Source of the DNA: CAMBRQ01 sp945870325
GTDB lineage: Bacteria > Bacillota > Clostridia > Lachnospirales > Lachnospiraceae
NCBI RefSeq assembly: GCF_050313795.1
Contig: NZ_JBNPMC010000001.1
Coordinates: 186,001-250,000 of the forward strand
Reading direction: 5' to 3'
DNA: 64,000 nucleotides
The position numbers and the translations under genes were made by a program. Shown piece after piece: positions 50,074-57,568 of this stretch. The notes beneath the pieces are model-generated. The model searched no databases. It saw only the letters and a program-made list of their open reading frames with translations, and had not been told where the DNA came from. Positions within the stretch are counted from its first letter, which is position 1, and the number at the start of each line of letters is the position of its first letter.

Positions 50074-51584
50074 CGGTCTATGTCGTGCCGCTTTGTGCGG
50101 GTCTGTGTCTGCTCCGGCTGGTCGGCGCGGAGTGCAATATCCACGCATTTGCGGATTTTTTGAAGTTCGGAAACATCGGCGCGGGTATCTTTCAGTTTGG
50201 CATAATCGCTGTCCCTCTGTGTTTTGAGGTCGGCATATTCCTGTTCCCATTCCGCAATAGGCAAGGTCTTTGTTCCTTTCGGCAGATTTGCATGGAGATA
50301 GCGGCTTGCTGCGTTCCATAGGGTCAACTCGGCGCGGTGGGCTTCCTCGTACTTGTCGCGCTTGTTTGTCCAGCCGTTTTGCAGCTTTTTCAGCTCATCG
50401 TGAACGGGCTTGTACTCGGTGTAGTTCTTCCCGTATTCAATCAGCTTTTGCAGCTTCTTCATGCGTTCCTCGGCGGTTTTCATTCCTGCCCGGATAGTGT
50501 CGGCCTGTTCGCTGACAGAGGAAAGGGCTGCGTCCAGCTCATCAAGGGTAGAGATACCATGCTCGGTCAGATAGTTGACCGCTGCCGCTATGGTTTTCAG
50601 TTCATCGGCTGTGTGCTGTTGTTGCCAACGCTGCGAATACTTCCGGCTCTTTTCTCTCTGAACGCTCAAATACTTCATCAGCAGATTTGCAAGGCCGGGG
50701 GATTGTTGCGGCTGTTCCGGGGCGGTTTCCCACGCTTTGAACAGGTCGGCAATCCATTCTTTGAGCTTTCCAATCTGCGCTCGGATTTCCCGTATAAGGC
50801 GGTTTGCCTTTTGGATATTCCGGTTCAGTTCGCCTTTCTCGGTGGCAATACCTTTCTTCTCCATCTGGCAAGCCGCCACGCCCATGTGGACGGTGGGTAT
50901 CTCGCCAATGCCGCGCTCGGCGTTGCTGCGGTGGTCGATACGCTCCGGGCTTCCGGCTCGTTCAAGGTAGGCGTTTGAAATATCCGCCCATGCCTTACGC
51001 CACAAGAGGGCGTTGCCCTTGTCGTTCCAGCCGGTCAGGTCAACTTTGTGCGTCTTGTATCTGCCGCTTGGCAAGCGGATACGCTCGCCGTTTTCATCAA
51101 GGTCATATTCCTTTTGGGACTTTGCCGCCCATGCGCCGCGCTCGTCAAGGGGGCGCATGGTAAGCATGATGTGACAATGGGGATTGCCCTTGCCGGTGTC
51201 GTGAATGGCATAATCAACGCACATTCCTCTGGAAACAAATTGAGAGGAACAGTATTCCCGGACAAGCCGGATTTGTTCCTCTCTGGATAACTCTATGGGG
51301 AGCGCCGCGTCAATCTCTCTGGCAAGCTGGGCGTTCCCGGCTTTCTCGTAAAGCTCCACGCTGTTCCACAAGGTTGAACGGTCAGAGAAAGAGGGCGGGG
51401 CGTGGGGTGGCAGCATAATTTCCGTATGGACAACACCGCCTTTGCGGGTGTAGTCGTGTGTCATTCCGTCCCACTCATTTGTCAGCTTTTCGCCGCTTCG
51501 GTAGGCGGCTGCGGCAACGGCTGATTTGCCCTTGCCCCGGCTGACAATGCTGATATTACAATGATAGATGGCTATGGGTATCAC
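50070..51584 (-). CDS. MobA/MobL family (MOBQ) relaxase of the nested element
   Basis: About 504 residues. Motifs: AIYHCNISIVSRGKGKSAVAAAAYRSG at the start, then CVDYAIHDTGKGNPHCHIMLTMRP with the HxDx…HxH-type metal site (HDTGKGNPHCH). The second half is a long coiled-coil region. No ATG lies at the natural start. GGGAGG is followed after 8 nt by ATA (51575), and a GTG (51584) overlaps the site; I list the GTG. The oriT it should act on is about 200 nt upstream. Confidence 0.88.
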   Translation of the reverse strand: MIPIAIYHCNISIVSRGKGKSAVAAAAYRSGEKLTNEWDGMTHDYTRKGGVVHTEIMLPPHAPPSFSDRSTLWNSVELYEKAGNAQLAREIDAALPIELSREEQIRLVREYCSSQFVSRGMCVDYAIHDTGKGNPHCHIMLTMRPLDERGAWAAKSQKEYDLDENGERIRLPSGRYKTHKVDLTGWNDKGNALLWRKAWADISNAYLERAGSPERIDHRSNAERGIGEIPTVHMGVAACQMEKKGIATEKGELNRNIQKANRLIREIRAQIGKLKEWIADLFKAWETAPEQPQQSPGLANLLMKYLSVQREKSRKYSQRWQQQHTADELKTIAAAVNYLTEHGISTLDELDAALSSVSEQADTIRAGMKTAEERMKKLQKLIEYGKNYTEYKPVHDELKKLQNGWTNKRDKYEEAHRAELTLWNAASRYLHANLPKGTKTLPIAEWEQEYADLKTQRDSDYAKLKDTRADVSELQKIRKCVDIALRADQPEQTQTRTKRHDIDR

Positions 51585-51774
51585 CTCCCGGATAAAATGA
51601 AAACCCGCAAAAATGGTACAGACGCCAAAGGCTGGTATACTGTTTTTGTGGGTGTGCAGGGATAGCCGCGTAAGCGGCGCAAGGGGTGCAGCCCCTTGTT
51701 GCGGCAAAGCCGCCAATGTCGGTCAGAGAGGGAAGCAAGCGGCTTTCTCTCTGTGCCGACAAGCCCTCGGCAGA

Positions 51775-51815
51775 GCGCACGCACCCGTAAGGGTGTATAA
51801 GTGCGCCCTTTGTAC
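51775..51815 (+). other. oriT (RSF1010/MOBQ-type nick region) of the nested element
   Basis: TAAGTGCGCCCT at 51797-51808 matches the conserved nick region of MOBQ plasmids (nick between G and C of GCGCCC is expected by analogy). Directly upstream is the hairpin CACCC-GTAA-GGGTG (51781-51794), and GCGCAC/GTGCGC form an outer pair. It lies between the DUF3847 gene and the MobL relaxase gene, the usual place. The consensus is from memory of the family. Confidence 0.8.
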
Positions 51816-51823
51816 CAAAGGGA

Positions 51824-52120
51824 TTATTCGCTTTTCCCGCCCTCGGTGCGTTTTTTCAGATAGCCCCGCGCTTCCTCGCTCGTCAGGGCAAGCCGGAGAA
51901 AGGCGGCGGCTTCTTCGTCGGTCATGGTCTTTGCTTCTGGCACAATGCTCTCAAAGACCGCACCCCGGACGATCAGCCGATGGCTGCGCGTCCTGCGTTC
52001 CTCTTGGGATAACTTTTGCCGCAACACCTTTTCCCGATTTTCAAGCTGCCGGATTTTCTTCTTCCCGTCCTCAATCTCGGCTTGCAATTCCTCGCGTTTT
52101 TTTTCTCTCGGTTTCGTCAT
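51824..52120 (-). CDS. DUF3847 small protein (relaxosome accessory-like)
   Basis: 98 residues: a Lys/Glu-rich coiled coil (KREELQAEIEDGKKKIRQLENREKVLRQKL), then RRTRSHRLIVRGAVFESIVPEA and TMTDEEAAAFLRLALTSEEARGYL. This fits DUF3847, found beside MobL relaxases of clostridial mobilizable elements and possibly playing the MobC part. AAAGGAG precedes the ATG at 52120. It borders the oriT. Confidence 0.8.
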   Translation of the reverse strand: MTKPREKKREELQAEIEDGKKKIRQLENREKVLRQKLSQEERRTRSHRLIVRGAVFESIVPEAKTMTDEEAAAFLRLALTSEEARGYLKKRTEGGKSE

Positions 52121-52152
52121 GGGTGGTCACTCCTTTCTACCTGTCGGCATAG

Positions 52153-52187
52153 AAAAAGGACAGTCGATTTCCTCGGCTGTCCTTTTG
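52153..52187 (-). terminator. Terminator of the methyltransferase gene
   Basis: AAAAGGACAG/CTGTCCTTTT arms around CCGAGGAAATCGA, with TTTTTCTATG after it on the minus strand, about 65 nt after the methyltransferase stop. Confidence 0.8.
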
Positions 52188-52251
52188 ATTAGGGTGTTTG
52201 GTTTACTCCGTTCTGCTCAATAAATGGGAATATTAAATATCAATACGCCCT

Positions 52252-53085
52252 TTAATACATTCCTATTAAAACATCAGCTTCGATTGTCAAATGTGTGAGA
52301 GTACGCCAATCAACGCAATCTTTTTCAACGCAAAAGAGAAGCGGCGTCATTTCAATAAACGACATTCTTTGTTCTGATGACAACTGTACGGTGGCTGAAA
52401 CCGTTTCTCTTGAAATGGTTTTAAGATATTTCTCAAAATATTCAACGACAGACTCATTTGAATAATCTGGATTTTTCAAGTGTGCTTGCACTTTAGTCCT
52501 GATTTCCCTCAAATGATTTTTCGTAGGAATTACTTTCACAACATATCCGTTAGGAGATAGCAATCGCTGAAATTCTTTGTAGTGTGCAGGCGAAAATATG
52601 TCTAAAATACAATCCATACTTCCGTCTTTCAAAGGGATTTTTGATAAGTCAGTAACAAACCACTTCACTGCTTTGCGCTTGTCTTTTTTTGATGCAATCT
52701 GTATTGCCTCCCTTGACAAGTCAAAGGCAAAGATGTTTCGTTCTGTTCTTTGCTGTATCTGCCTTGCATAGAAACCCTCGCCGCAACCAACATCTAAAAT
52801 GTTTCTTATAGATGGCGTATCAGAAATAAACTGTATGATTTTCTCCAACACAACATCATACATGCCATACTCCAAAATTTGGTGCCGGTTGTCAAAAGAC
52901 CGCTTGCTGTAGTTGGTTTTGGGCGATGATTTTAACAACAAATTTACATACCCATATCTTGAAATATCAAAGCAATGTCCATGTCTACAAATTAGGCTAT
53001 TGCCTTGTATATCCATTGATTTTGTGCAAATTGGGCATTGAAAATAAACCTTGCTGTCTGCAAAGCGTGATAAATTATTATTCAT
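52252..53085 (-). CDS. RlmA-type 23S rRNA (guanine-N1)-methyltransferase, probable macrolide/lincosamide-class resistance cargo
   Basis: 277 residues. An N-terminal zinc finger (FQCPICTKSMDIQGNSLICRHGHCFD) is followed by a Rossmann SAM domain: NILDVGCGEGFYARQI (motif I), AFDLSREAIQIASKK, and LDIFSPAHYKEFQRLLSPNGYVVKV. This is the RlmA(I)/RlmA(II, TlrB) architecture, enzymes that methylate G745 or G748 in the macrolide tunnel. GGAGG lies 8 nt before the ATG. The gene is AT-richer than its neighbours, so probably acquired separately. A leader peptide gene upstream suggests drug-responsive expression. Resistance itself is inferred. Confidence 0.82.
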   Translation of the reverse strand: MNNNLSRFADSKVYFQCPICTKSMDIQGNSLICRHGHCFDISRYGYVNLLLKSSPKTNYSKRSFDNRHQILEYGMYDVVLEKIIQFISDTPSIRNILDVGCGEGFYARQIQQRTERNIFAFDLSREAIQIASKKDKRKAVKWFVTDLSKIPLKDGSMDCILDIFSPAHYKEFQRLLSPNGYVVKVIPTKNHLREIRTKVQAHLKNPDYSNESVVEYFEKYLKTISRETVSATVQLSSEQRMSFIEMTPLLFCVEKDCVDWRTLTHLTIEADVLIGMY

Positions 53086-53268
53086 TTGTTTTTCCTCCGT
53101 AATTACATCTCTGCTTCAATAAGCGAGTTATGCAATACGGATAACCGCAACATAACTCGCGGTTTTATCTTAATCTCATAAATGTAACCATTGTGTTGTC
53201 CTCCAATCAATTCCGCAGTATTACTCTGCTTTTAGAAAAAGTATAGCACAAAACTATGAACATTTCAA
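53086..53268 (-). promoter_or_regulatory. Promoter, MVTFMRLR leader peptide and attenuator of the methyltransferase gene
   Basis: Minus strand, in order: TTGAAA (53268-53263), 17-nt spacer, TATACT (53245-53240); GGAGG (53204-53200), 8 nt, ATG and codons for MVTFMRLR ending in TAA (53191-53165). Two competing stems follow: AACCGC/GCGGTT (53164-53159 with 53148-53143) and GCGAGTTATG/CATAACTCGC (53160-53151 with 53132-53123). A short CCGTA (53140-53136) can pair with TACGG at the methyltransferase ribosome binding site. The RLR ending is the +x+ arrest motif known from ErmD and msr(D)/mef leaders. The second stem lacks a T-run, so translational control is more likely. Confidence 0.8.
53165..53191 (-). 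CDS. Leader peptide MVTFMRLR
   Basis: Nine codons including TAA, with its own ribosome binding site and promoter. The last four residues, MRLR, equal those of the ErmD leader (MTHSMRLR) and the mef/msr(D) leader (MTASMRLR), at which macrolide-bound ribosomes stall. The stop falls directly before the first stem of the attenuator, so a stalled ribosome would cover it. Confidence 0.75.
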   Translation of the reverse strand: MVTFMRLR

Positions 53269-53270
53269 CT

Positions 53271-53567
53271 CTATTTCAGCCTGTCGGCGACGTTGCTCTC
53301 TCTGGCATACCGCCGCGCCGCTTCCCGCCGTTCCTCGCTGTATGGGGCGGTCAGACGGAAAGAGAAGCGGCCTTTCTCAATGTCAAACTCCATGCAGCCC
53401 GTTTCCGGGTCTGCGTCGGTCTGGCGGCACACATCGGGGTGCTGCTCGGCATAGGCGGCAAGCCGCTTCTTCAAGTCGGTGTTGTGGGTACGGATATGGA
53501 TCAACGGGTCTTTCTCATCAAACCAGATGTCTGTGATCTTTTTTTGCTTGGGAAGCCCTGTTCGCAT
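53271..53567 (-). CDS. Conserved 98-residue protein of TnpX-type elements
   Basis: MRTGLPKQKKITDIWFDEKD, then LIHIRTHNTDLKKRLAAYAEQHPDVC, and FDIEKGRFSFRLTAPYSEERREAARRYA. It is soluble, mixed alpha/beta, and has a basic C-terminal helix. AAAGGAG precedes the ATG. I have seen proteins of this look beside serine recombinases of clostridial elements, but no function is known to me. Confidence 0.65.
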   Translation of the reverse strand: MRTGLPKQKKITDIWFDEKDPLIHIRTHNTDLKKRLAAYAEQHPDVCRQTDADPETGCMEFDIEKGRFSFRLTAPYSEERREAARRYARESNVADRLK

Positions 53568-53664
53568 AAACTCTCCTTTCTGCGCCCTCGTTTGGAGAGA
53601 GGGGCATTTTTGAGGGAATTTTCCCGGCTCTTGACTTGGGGAAAATGGGGATTTTCAAATAGAA

Positions 53665-53703
53665 ACCGCCCCGGCGAACCATTCTTCGTCCGGGCGGTTC
53701 CTA
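53665..53703. terminator. Hairpin after the TnpW-like gene
   Basis: ACCGCCCCGG/CCGGGCGGTT-type arms around CGAACCATTCTTCGT, just beyond the stop of the TnpW-like gene. It is GC-rich, with a weak TTTC tail on the minus strand. Confidence 0.55.
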
Positions 53704-53895
53704 TCGCGTGATTTTCGTTTTTTCCGGCTCTTGACCGTCCTGCAAGCTGTCGGCAAGTATCACTTTGAGCAGCTTGTCGCGGAATGTTTCTGTGCCGCTG
53801 TGGTTGAAAAACAACTCCGCAACGATGGTCTGTCCGTCCCTCTGTGTCGTGATAACACTGTCGGGGGATTGAGGTGTCCCGTTCTGTTCTGCCAT
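53701..53895 (-). CDS. TnpW-like protein of the nested element
   Basis: 64 residues: SVITTQRDGQTIVAELFFNHSGTETFRDKLLKVILADS is the core, resembling the TnpW pattern (short beta pair, then T-E-T…DKLLKVI helix). AAAGGAG precedes the ATG at 53895. It lies next to the serine recombinase. A related small gene accompanies the ICE recombinase at 21358-21540. Confidence 0.65.
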   Translation of the reverse strand: MAEQNGTPQSPDSVITTQRDGQTIVAELFFNHSGTETFRDKLLKVILADSLQDGQEPEKTKITR

Positions 53896-53973
53896 AGGCG
53901 GCTCCTTTCTCTGGGTGCAAAAGAGGGATTTCCCGTAGCCCGGAAAATCCCTCTTGGTTGTCAGTATTCGGTT

Positions 53974-55824
53974 TTACTGTGCGGGTGCTGCGGCGGCTTC
54001 CTGTGCCTTTTTCTTTGCCCGGTATTCCCGTGCTTTCATGCGGTCATACTCCCGTCGCTTTTCAAGGTTACGCGCCCGGTACTCCCTTGAATACTGCCGG
54101 TGGTAGGCGCGGCTCTTTTCCTTTTGGGCTTCCTCGATTTTCTCCCGCATTTGCCGGATTTCCTGCTCCGTTGGCTCTGTAAGCTGTGTCACTTCGTTCT
54201 CAAATTTGCCGATATAGTTGAAATATATCCCGATGTGCTGAATGGCTTGTTTTGCCCTTTTCTTGTCGCGCTCATGCACTTCAATCCGGCTGATAAACTC
54301 GTTGAGAATGGCGGGGGTCAGGTCGGTAAAGGCAGCGTAGCGTTCCGTCAGCTTCAAAAACTTCTGCGCCCGTCCGCCCGCGTTCTCAAAAGCGGATAGC
54401 TGCTCTTGCAGCTCGGCAAGCTCCGCTTTCAGCGCATAGTATTCTTCTGAATACTTCTGCGACATTTGCTCATAGCGGTCTTGCGGGATCGTGCCGAGGG
54501 CGTTGTCCTCATAGAGCTTGTTCAGCACCTTGTCAATCTGTTCAAGGCGCGTCGTGATTTGCGGGATACGCTTCTGCTGTTTCTTGGTCTTGTCGGTCTG
54601 CTGCATGGCAAGGTTCTTTTTCACTAAGGCTTCAAATTCCGCCCAGTTGCTGATAGAATAGTCCTCGATTTTCTTCAGCACTTCCGCGATGGTCTGCATG
54701 AGCAAATCCGCGTCAATGATGTGCGGGGAATTGCATTTGGGGTTTTTGGCTTTTCCCTTGTGGTACTCGCTGCAATAGGCAACATGACGCTTGCCGCCAT
54801 TCCGATAATCTATGCGAATGTGCATTTTCGCACCGCAATCCTTACAGAAAAGCAAGCCCGACAAAGGGTGGATTTCCCCGTCCCCGTTGGGGCGTTTGAC
54901 GGGCGCATTTTCCAAAATCCGCTGTACGGTTTCAAAGTCGGTGCGGTCAATAATCGGCTCATGCACATTTTCGGTTATCTGCCATTGGCTCCGGTCTACA
55001 TAGTGGTTCCGCTTGTCGCGGAAGTGCTTTGTGGTCTTGAAGTTGACAACATCACCGCAATACTCCTGCCGTGTGAGGATATGGGTCAGGGTGGCTTTGT
55101 TCCACTTATAGCGGTTGGCCTCATTGAGCGCCCTGTTTTTACAGGTTCCCCGCCCGCGCTCTTTCATGTAGAATGTGGGCGTTGGGATTTGCGCCTGCGT
55201 GAGATATACGGCAATTTGGTTTCGGTTTTTTCCGTCCAGAAACAGGCGAAAAATCAAACGAACAACTCCGGCGGCTTCCTCGTCGATAATCCAAAAATCC
55301 TTGTTGTCCGGGGATTTGACATAGCCATAGGGGGCTTCGGTGGCAATCGGCTTTCCACTCATGCCCTTCGTCTTAATGCCGGTCTTTACTTTCTTGCTGA
55401 TGTCCTTTGCGTACCACTCCGACATGATGTTGATAAAGGGCGCAAACTCCAATGTATCGGGCTTTTCGCTGTCTATCCCGTTGTTGACTGCGATAAAGCG
55501 CACATTGTTCCGTCTGAATATCTCCATCGCATTGCCGACTTGGAGATAGTCACGCCCCCAGCGTGTCAGGTCTTTCATAATGCAGACACCGATTTTCCCG
55601 TTCTCTACATCGTCCATCATGCGGGAGTAGGCAGAACGGTCAAAAAATCTGCCGCTTTCGTCATCGTCAATGTAGTGCCGGATATTGGTTAAGTGCTGCC
55701 CTCTGGCGTAGTTCTCCAAAAAGATTTTTTGGTTCTGTATCGAGTTACTCTCACCGCCGTCCCTGTCCTCGTCGCCCACGGAAAGGCGGGAGTAAAGGGC
55801 TGTAATTTTACTATAATCAGTCAT
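53974..55824 (-). CDS. Large serine recombinase (TnpX type) of the nested element
   Basis: 616 residues from MTDYSKITALYSRLSVGDED at 55824, CAGGAGG 8 nt upstream; earlier ATGs are too close to that site. Nucleophile Ser about 15 in YSRLSVGD. Further motifs: DDDESGRFFDRSAYSRMM, IMKDLTRWGRDYLQVG, EAPYGYVKSP. Zinc ribbon CKDCGAKMHI…CSEYHKGKAKNPKC. A coiled coil and a very basic Arg/Lys tail (REYRARNLEKRREYDRMKAREYRAKKKAQ) end it. It differs clearly from the ICE recombinase, so the two elements move independently. Confidence 0.93.
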   Translation of the reverse strand: MTDYSKITALYSRLSVGDEDRDGGESNSIQNQKIFLENYARGQHLTNIRHYIDDDESGRFFDRSAYSRMMDDVENGKIGVCIMKDLTRWGRDYLQVGNAMEIFRRNNVRFIAVNNGIDSEKPDTLEFAPFINIMSEWYAKDISKKVKTGIKTKGMSGKPIATEAPYGYVKSPDNKDFWIIDEEAAGVVRLIFRLFLDGKNRNQIAVYLTQAQIPTPTFYMKERGRGTCKNRALNEANRYKWNKATLTHILTRQEYCGDVVNFKTTKHFRDKRNHYVDRSQWQITENVHEPIIDRTDFETVQRILENAPVKRPNGDGEIHPLSGLLFCKDCGAKMHIRIDYRNGGKRHVAYCSEYHKGKAKNPKCNSPHIIDADLLMQTIAEVLKKIEDYSISNWAEFEALVKKNLAMQQTDKTKKQQKRIPQITTRLEQIDKVLNKLYEDNALGTIPQDRYEQMSQKYSEEYYALKAELAELQEQLSAFENAGGRAQKFLKLTERYAAFTDLTPAILNEFISRIEVHERDKKRAKQAIQHIGIYFNYIGKFENEVTQLTEPTEQEIRQMREKIEEAQKEKSRAYHRQYSREYRARNLEKRREYDRMKAREYRAKKKAQEAAAAPAQ

Positions 55825-55880
55825 GTGCATAACCTCCTGTGCGTCCATATAGGCTTCCTTTACACTTAAAATTATGCACT

Positions 55881-56177
55881 CCACCGGGCGCTGCCGTACT
55901 CAATGCCCTTGCGATATTTCTTTGTATTCTTGCTCTTGGCGTACACCGCCAGCCGGACGATGACCGCCCCGGCGATGCCCGCCAGCAGGTCCAGCGGATG
56001 CAGACTTGGTAGCCCAGAAGAAAACGCCTCCGTAAAGCCCTGGCTCAAATGCAGGAACTTTTCAGAGGCGTCAAGGCCGGGCGCAAGGCGCACCGCCTGG
56101 CAGAGCTTGTCAAAGAGATACACGAACAGCAGATACGGGAGGTTGGGGAGCAGCTTTTTCTTCCAGTCAACCGTCAT
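55881..56177 (-). pseudogene. virD4: virD4/traG, N-terminal part, cut by the nested element
   Basis: About 99 residues: two membrane helices (LPNLPYLLFVYLFDKLCQAV; LHPLDLLAGIAGAVIVRLAVYA), then KNTKKYRKGIEYGSARW, where virD4 sequence stops. Two further codons and a TAA come from the nested element. The start ATG overlaps the PcfB stop (4 nt). The continuation of the same protein is at 46505-48058. On its own this part would be a membrane anchor with no ATPase. Confidence 0.9.
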
Positions 56178-56662
56178 AATTCCACACCCCGGTCTTTGGT
56201 CTTGACCTTCTCCCGCTGGCGGTGCTGTGCTTTGGCCTGCTGCTTTGCCTGCTCCAGCTCCTTGCGGATGGAGGGCTTTTTCTCTTTCTCCAGGTTCTTT
56301 GCGGAGAACTCCCGAAAGGCCGCCGTGATAACGTCGGCATCCCGGCCCTTGAAGAACACCAGGTAGCGGGGTATATCGCCGCTGGTGTCCTTTTTCAGCG
56401 CGAAGTCAATGCCGTACTTCTTGGCGGTGGCGGAAAAGGCCCGGATGTTCTGGTCGGTGATCTCGATGTTTGAAACGCCGGTATTGTGCTTCATAAGCTG
56501 CCGGAGGGTCTGCTTGCCGTGGTGCAGCTTGGTCTTGTGGCCGGTCACGCCCTTCTGCATCTCGTCCAGCACTTTTTTCATGGCCTGTTGCAGCATCCCG
56601 GCGGAGAGCTTGGTGGCCTCCACACAGAGGGCAACGGTGCGCTGGGTGACTTCTTCCTGCAT
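56174..56662 (-). CDS. PcfB/DUF3801 relaxosome-coupling accessory protein
   Basis: 162 residues: EEVTQRTVALCVEATKLSAGMLQQAMKKVLDEM, then GKQTLRQLMKHNTGVSNIEI and FALKKDTSGDIPRYLVFFKGRDADVI, the DUF3801 core. The C-terminal ~45 residues are a basic tail with KKPSIRKELEQAKQQAKAQ, ending RGVEL. PcfB of pCF10 helps recruit the relaxase to the coupling protein, and here the gene overlaps virD4. The tail is shared with two other proteins of the ICE. Confidence 0.88.
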   Translation of the reverse strand: MQEEVTQRTVALCVEATKLSAGMLQQAMKKVLDEMQKGVTGHKTKLHHGKQTLRQLMKHNTGVSNIEITDQNIRAFSATAKKYGIDFALKKDTSGDIPRYLVFFKGRDADVITAAFREFSAKNLEKEKKPSIRKELEQAKQQAKAQHRQREKVKTKDRGVEL

Positions 56663-56668
56663 GAGTGA

Positions 56669-57568
56669 TTACCTCCTTTCTCCGCTGCCGTACAGATCGT
56701 GGTTCACCAGGGACGCATAGTAGCTGTCGATGGTGGCCGGGGCGTTATACAGGGCAGCCAGCAAATATTTCTTGATGTTACGGACATAGGTGGTGTTCTC
56801 CCGCATACGGTCCAACACATACTCGATGTGAGAACTATTCAGCTTCAGGAACCGGGATTTGACCACCTCCGCCGGATAGTCGTCTCCGGCAATGCGGATC
56901 GTCTCCCTGCGGGAACAGACGGTATCCACCATGAGCTCCACCAACTCATTCAGCATATCCCGATCCAGCCGGTCATCCCGGCATAGATAGTCATACTCGA
57001 TATTCTCCAAAATCAGTTCCCGATAGTTCTCCCGCTCCCGCATCCAGTCCCGTCCGGTCCGTTTGGCCCCTGCGGGGGTTTGGGGGCTTGATTGGATAGG
57101 ATTTGATCCTTCCGTACTTGATGAATCAGTATTTGATATTTGGTTACTTGATCCTTTAGTATTTAATTGTGCGGGGTTTTCCTGTTCAGGTTTTCCCAAG
57201 ACAGGAGAATCCAAGACTGGTTTTACCTGAACTGGATTTTCCCGTTCAGGTTTTCCCGGTTTAGGTTCCGGTGGCCTGGGCTGCTCCAGGATCGTGTACT
57301 CGATGCTGCCGAGCCGCCCGTTGGCGTTACGGACTCTTTCACGGATAATATACCCCGCATCTTCCAGCTCCCGAACCGTAGCACAAATGCTGTCCACTCC
57401 ATCCCGGCATATCCGGGCAAGGCCTTTGGTGGTGTAGTCCCAATCCTCCGGCAAGGATAGCATGAGGGACAGCAGCCCCTTCGCTTTCAGCGACAGTGCC
57501 GTGTTCCGCAGATGATGGTTTGCCATCACCGTGTAGTCGCGGGTTTTCTCAATGCGAAATACCGCCAT
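56669..57568 (-). CDS. Replication initiator protein A (DUF6017-type)
   Basis: 299 residues. The N-terminal RepA_N-like winged helix covers about 1-90 (TVMANHHLRNTALSLKAKGLLSLMLSLPEDWDYTTKGLARI, VRELEDAGYIIRERVRN). A Pro/Ser/Thr-rich linker with imperfect repeats of GKPEQENPAQ/GKPERENPVQ leads to a DUF6017-like C-terminal domain (REHIEYDYL-type NIEYDYLCRDDRLDRDMLNELVELMVDTVCS, RENTTYVRNIKKYLLAALYNAP). It probably starts replication of the excised circle. It is the first gene of the transfer operon. Confidence 0.85.
   Translation of the reverse strand: MAVFRIEKTRDYTVMANHHLRNTALSLKAKGLLSLMLSLPEDWDYTTKGLARICRDGVDSICATVRELEDAGYIIRERVRNANGRLGSIEYTILEQPRPPEPKPGKPERENPVQVKPVLDSPVLGKPEQENPAQLNTKGSSNQISNTDSSSTEGSNPIQSSPQTPAGAKRTGRDWMRERENYRELILENIEYDYLCRDDRLDRDMLNELVELMVDTVCSRRETIRIAGDDYPAEVVKSRFLKLNSSHIEYVLDRMRENTTYVRNIKKYLLAALYNAPATIDSYYASLVNHDLYGSGERR

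Larger units (their letters stand above)
48056..55883. mobile_element. Nested integrative mobilizable element inserted in virD4
   Basis: About 7.8 kb with its own serine recombinase at one end, TnpW-like protein, MOBQ relaxase with oriT, DUF3847 protein, primase/helicase and an rRNA methyltransferase as cargo. Borders are set by the split virD4: the coding strand reads GCCCGG-TGG at 55883 and TGG-GGCACG at 48056. Joining them at the shared TGG gives an uninterrupted …YGSARWGTAADIAPY… frame. The target core is within that trinucleotide, as expected of TnpX-type recombinases. It has no channel genes and must use another conjugation system. Confidence 0.88.

Noticed and set aside
52252..53085. 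Erm-type (A2058) methyltransferase
   Set aside because: The N-terminal CxxC…CxHGHCFD zinc finger and the SAM domain layout are those of RlmA, not Erm, which lacks the zinc finger.
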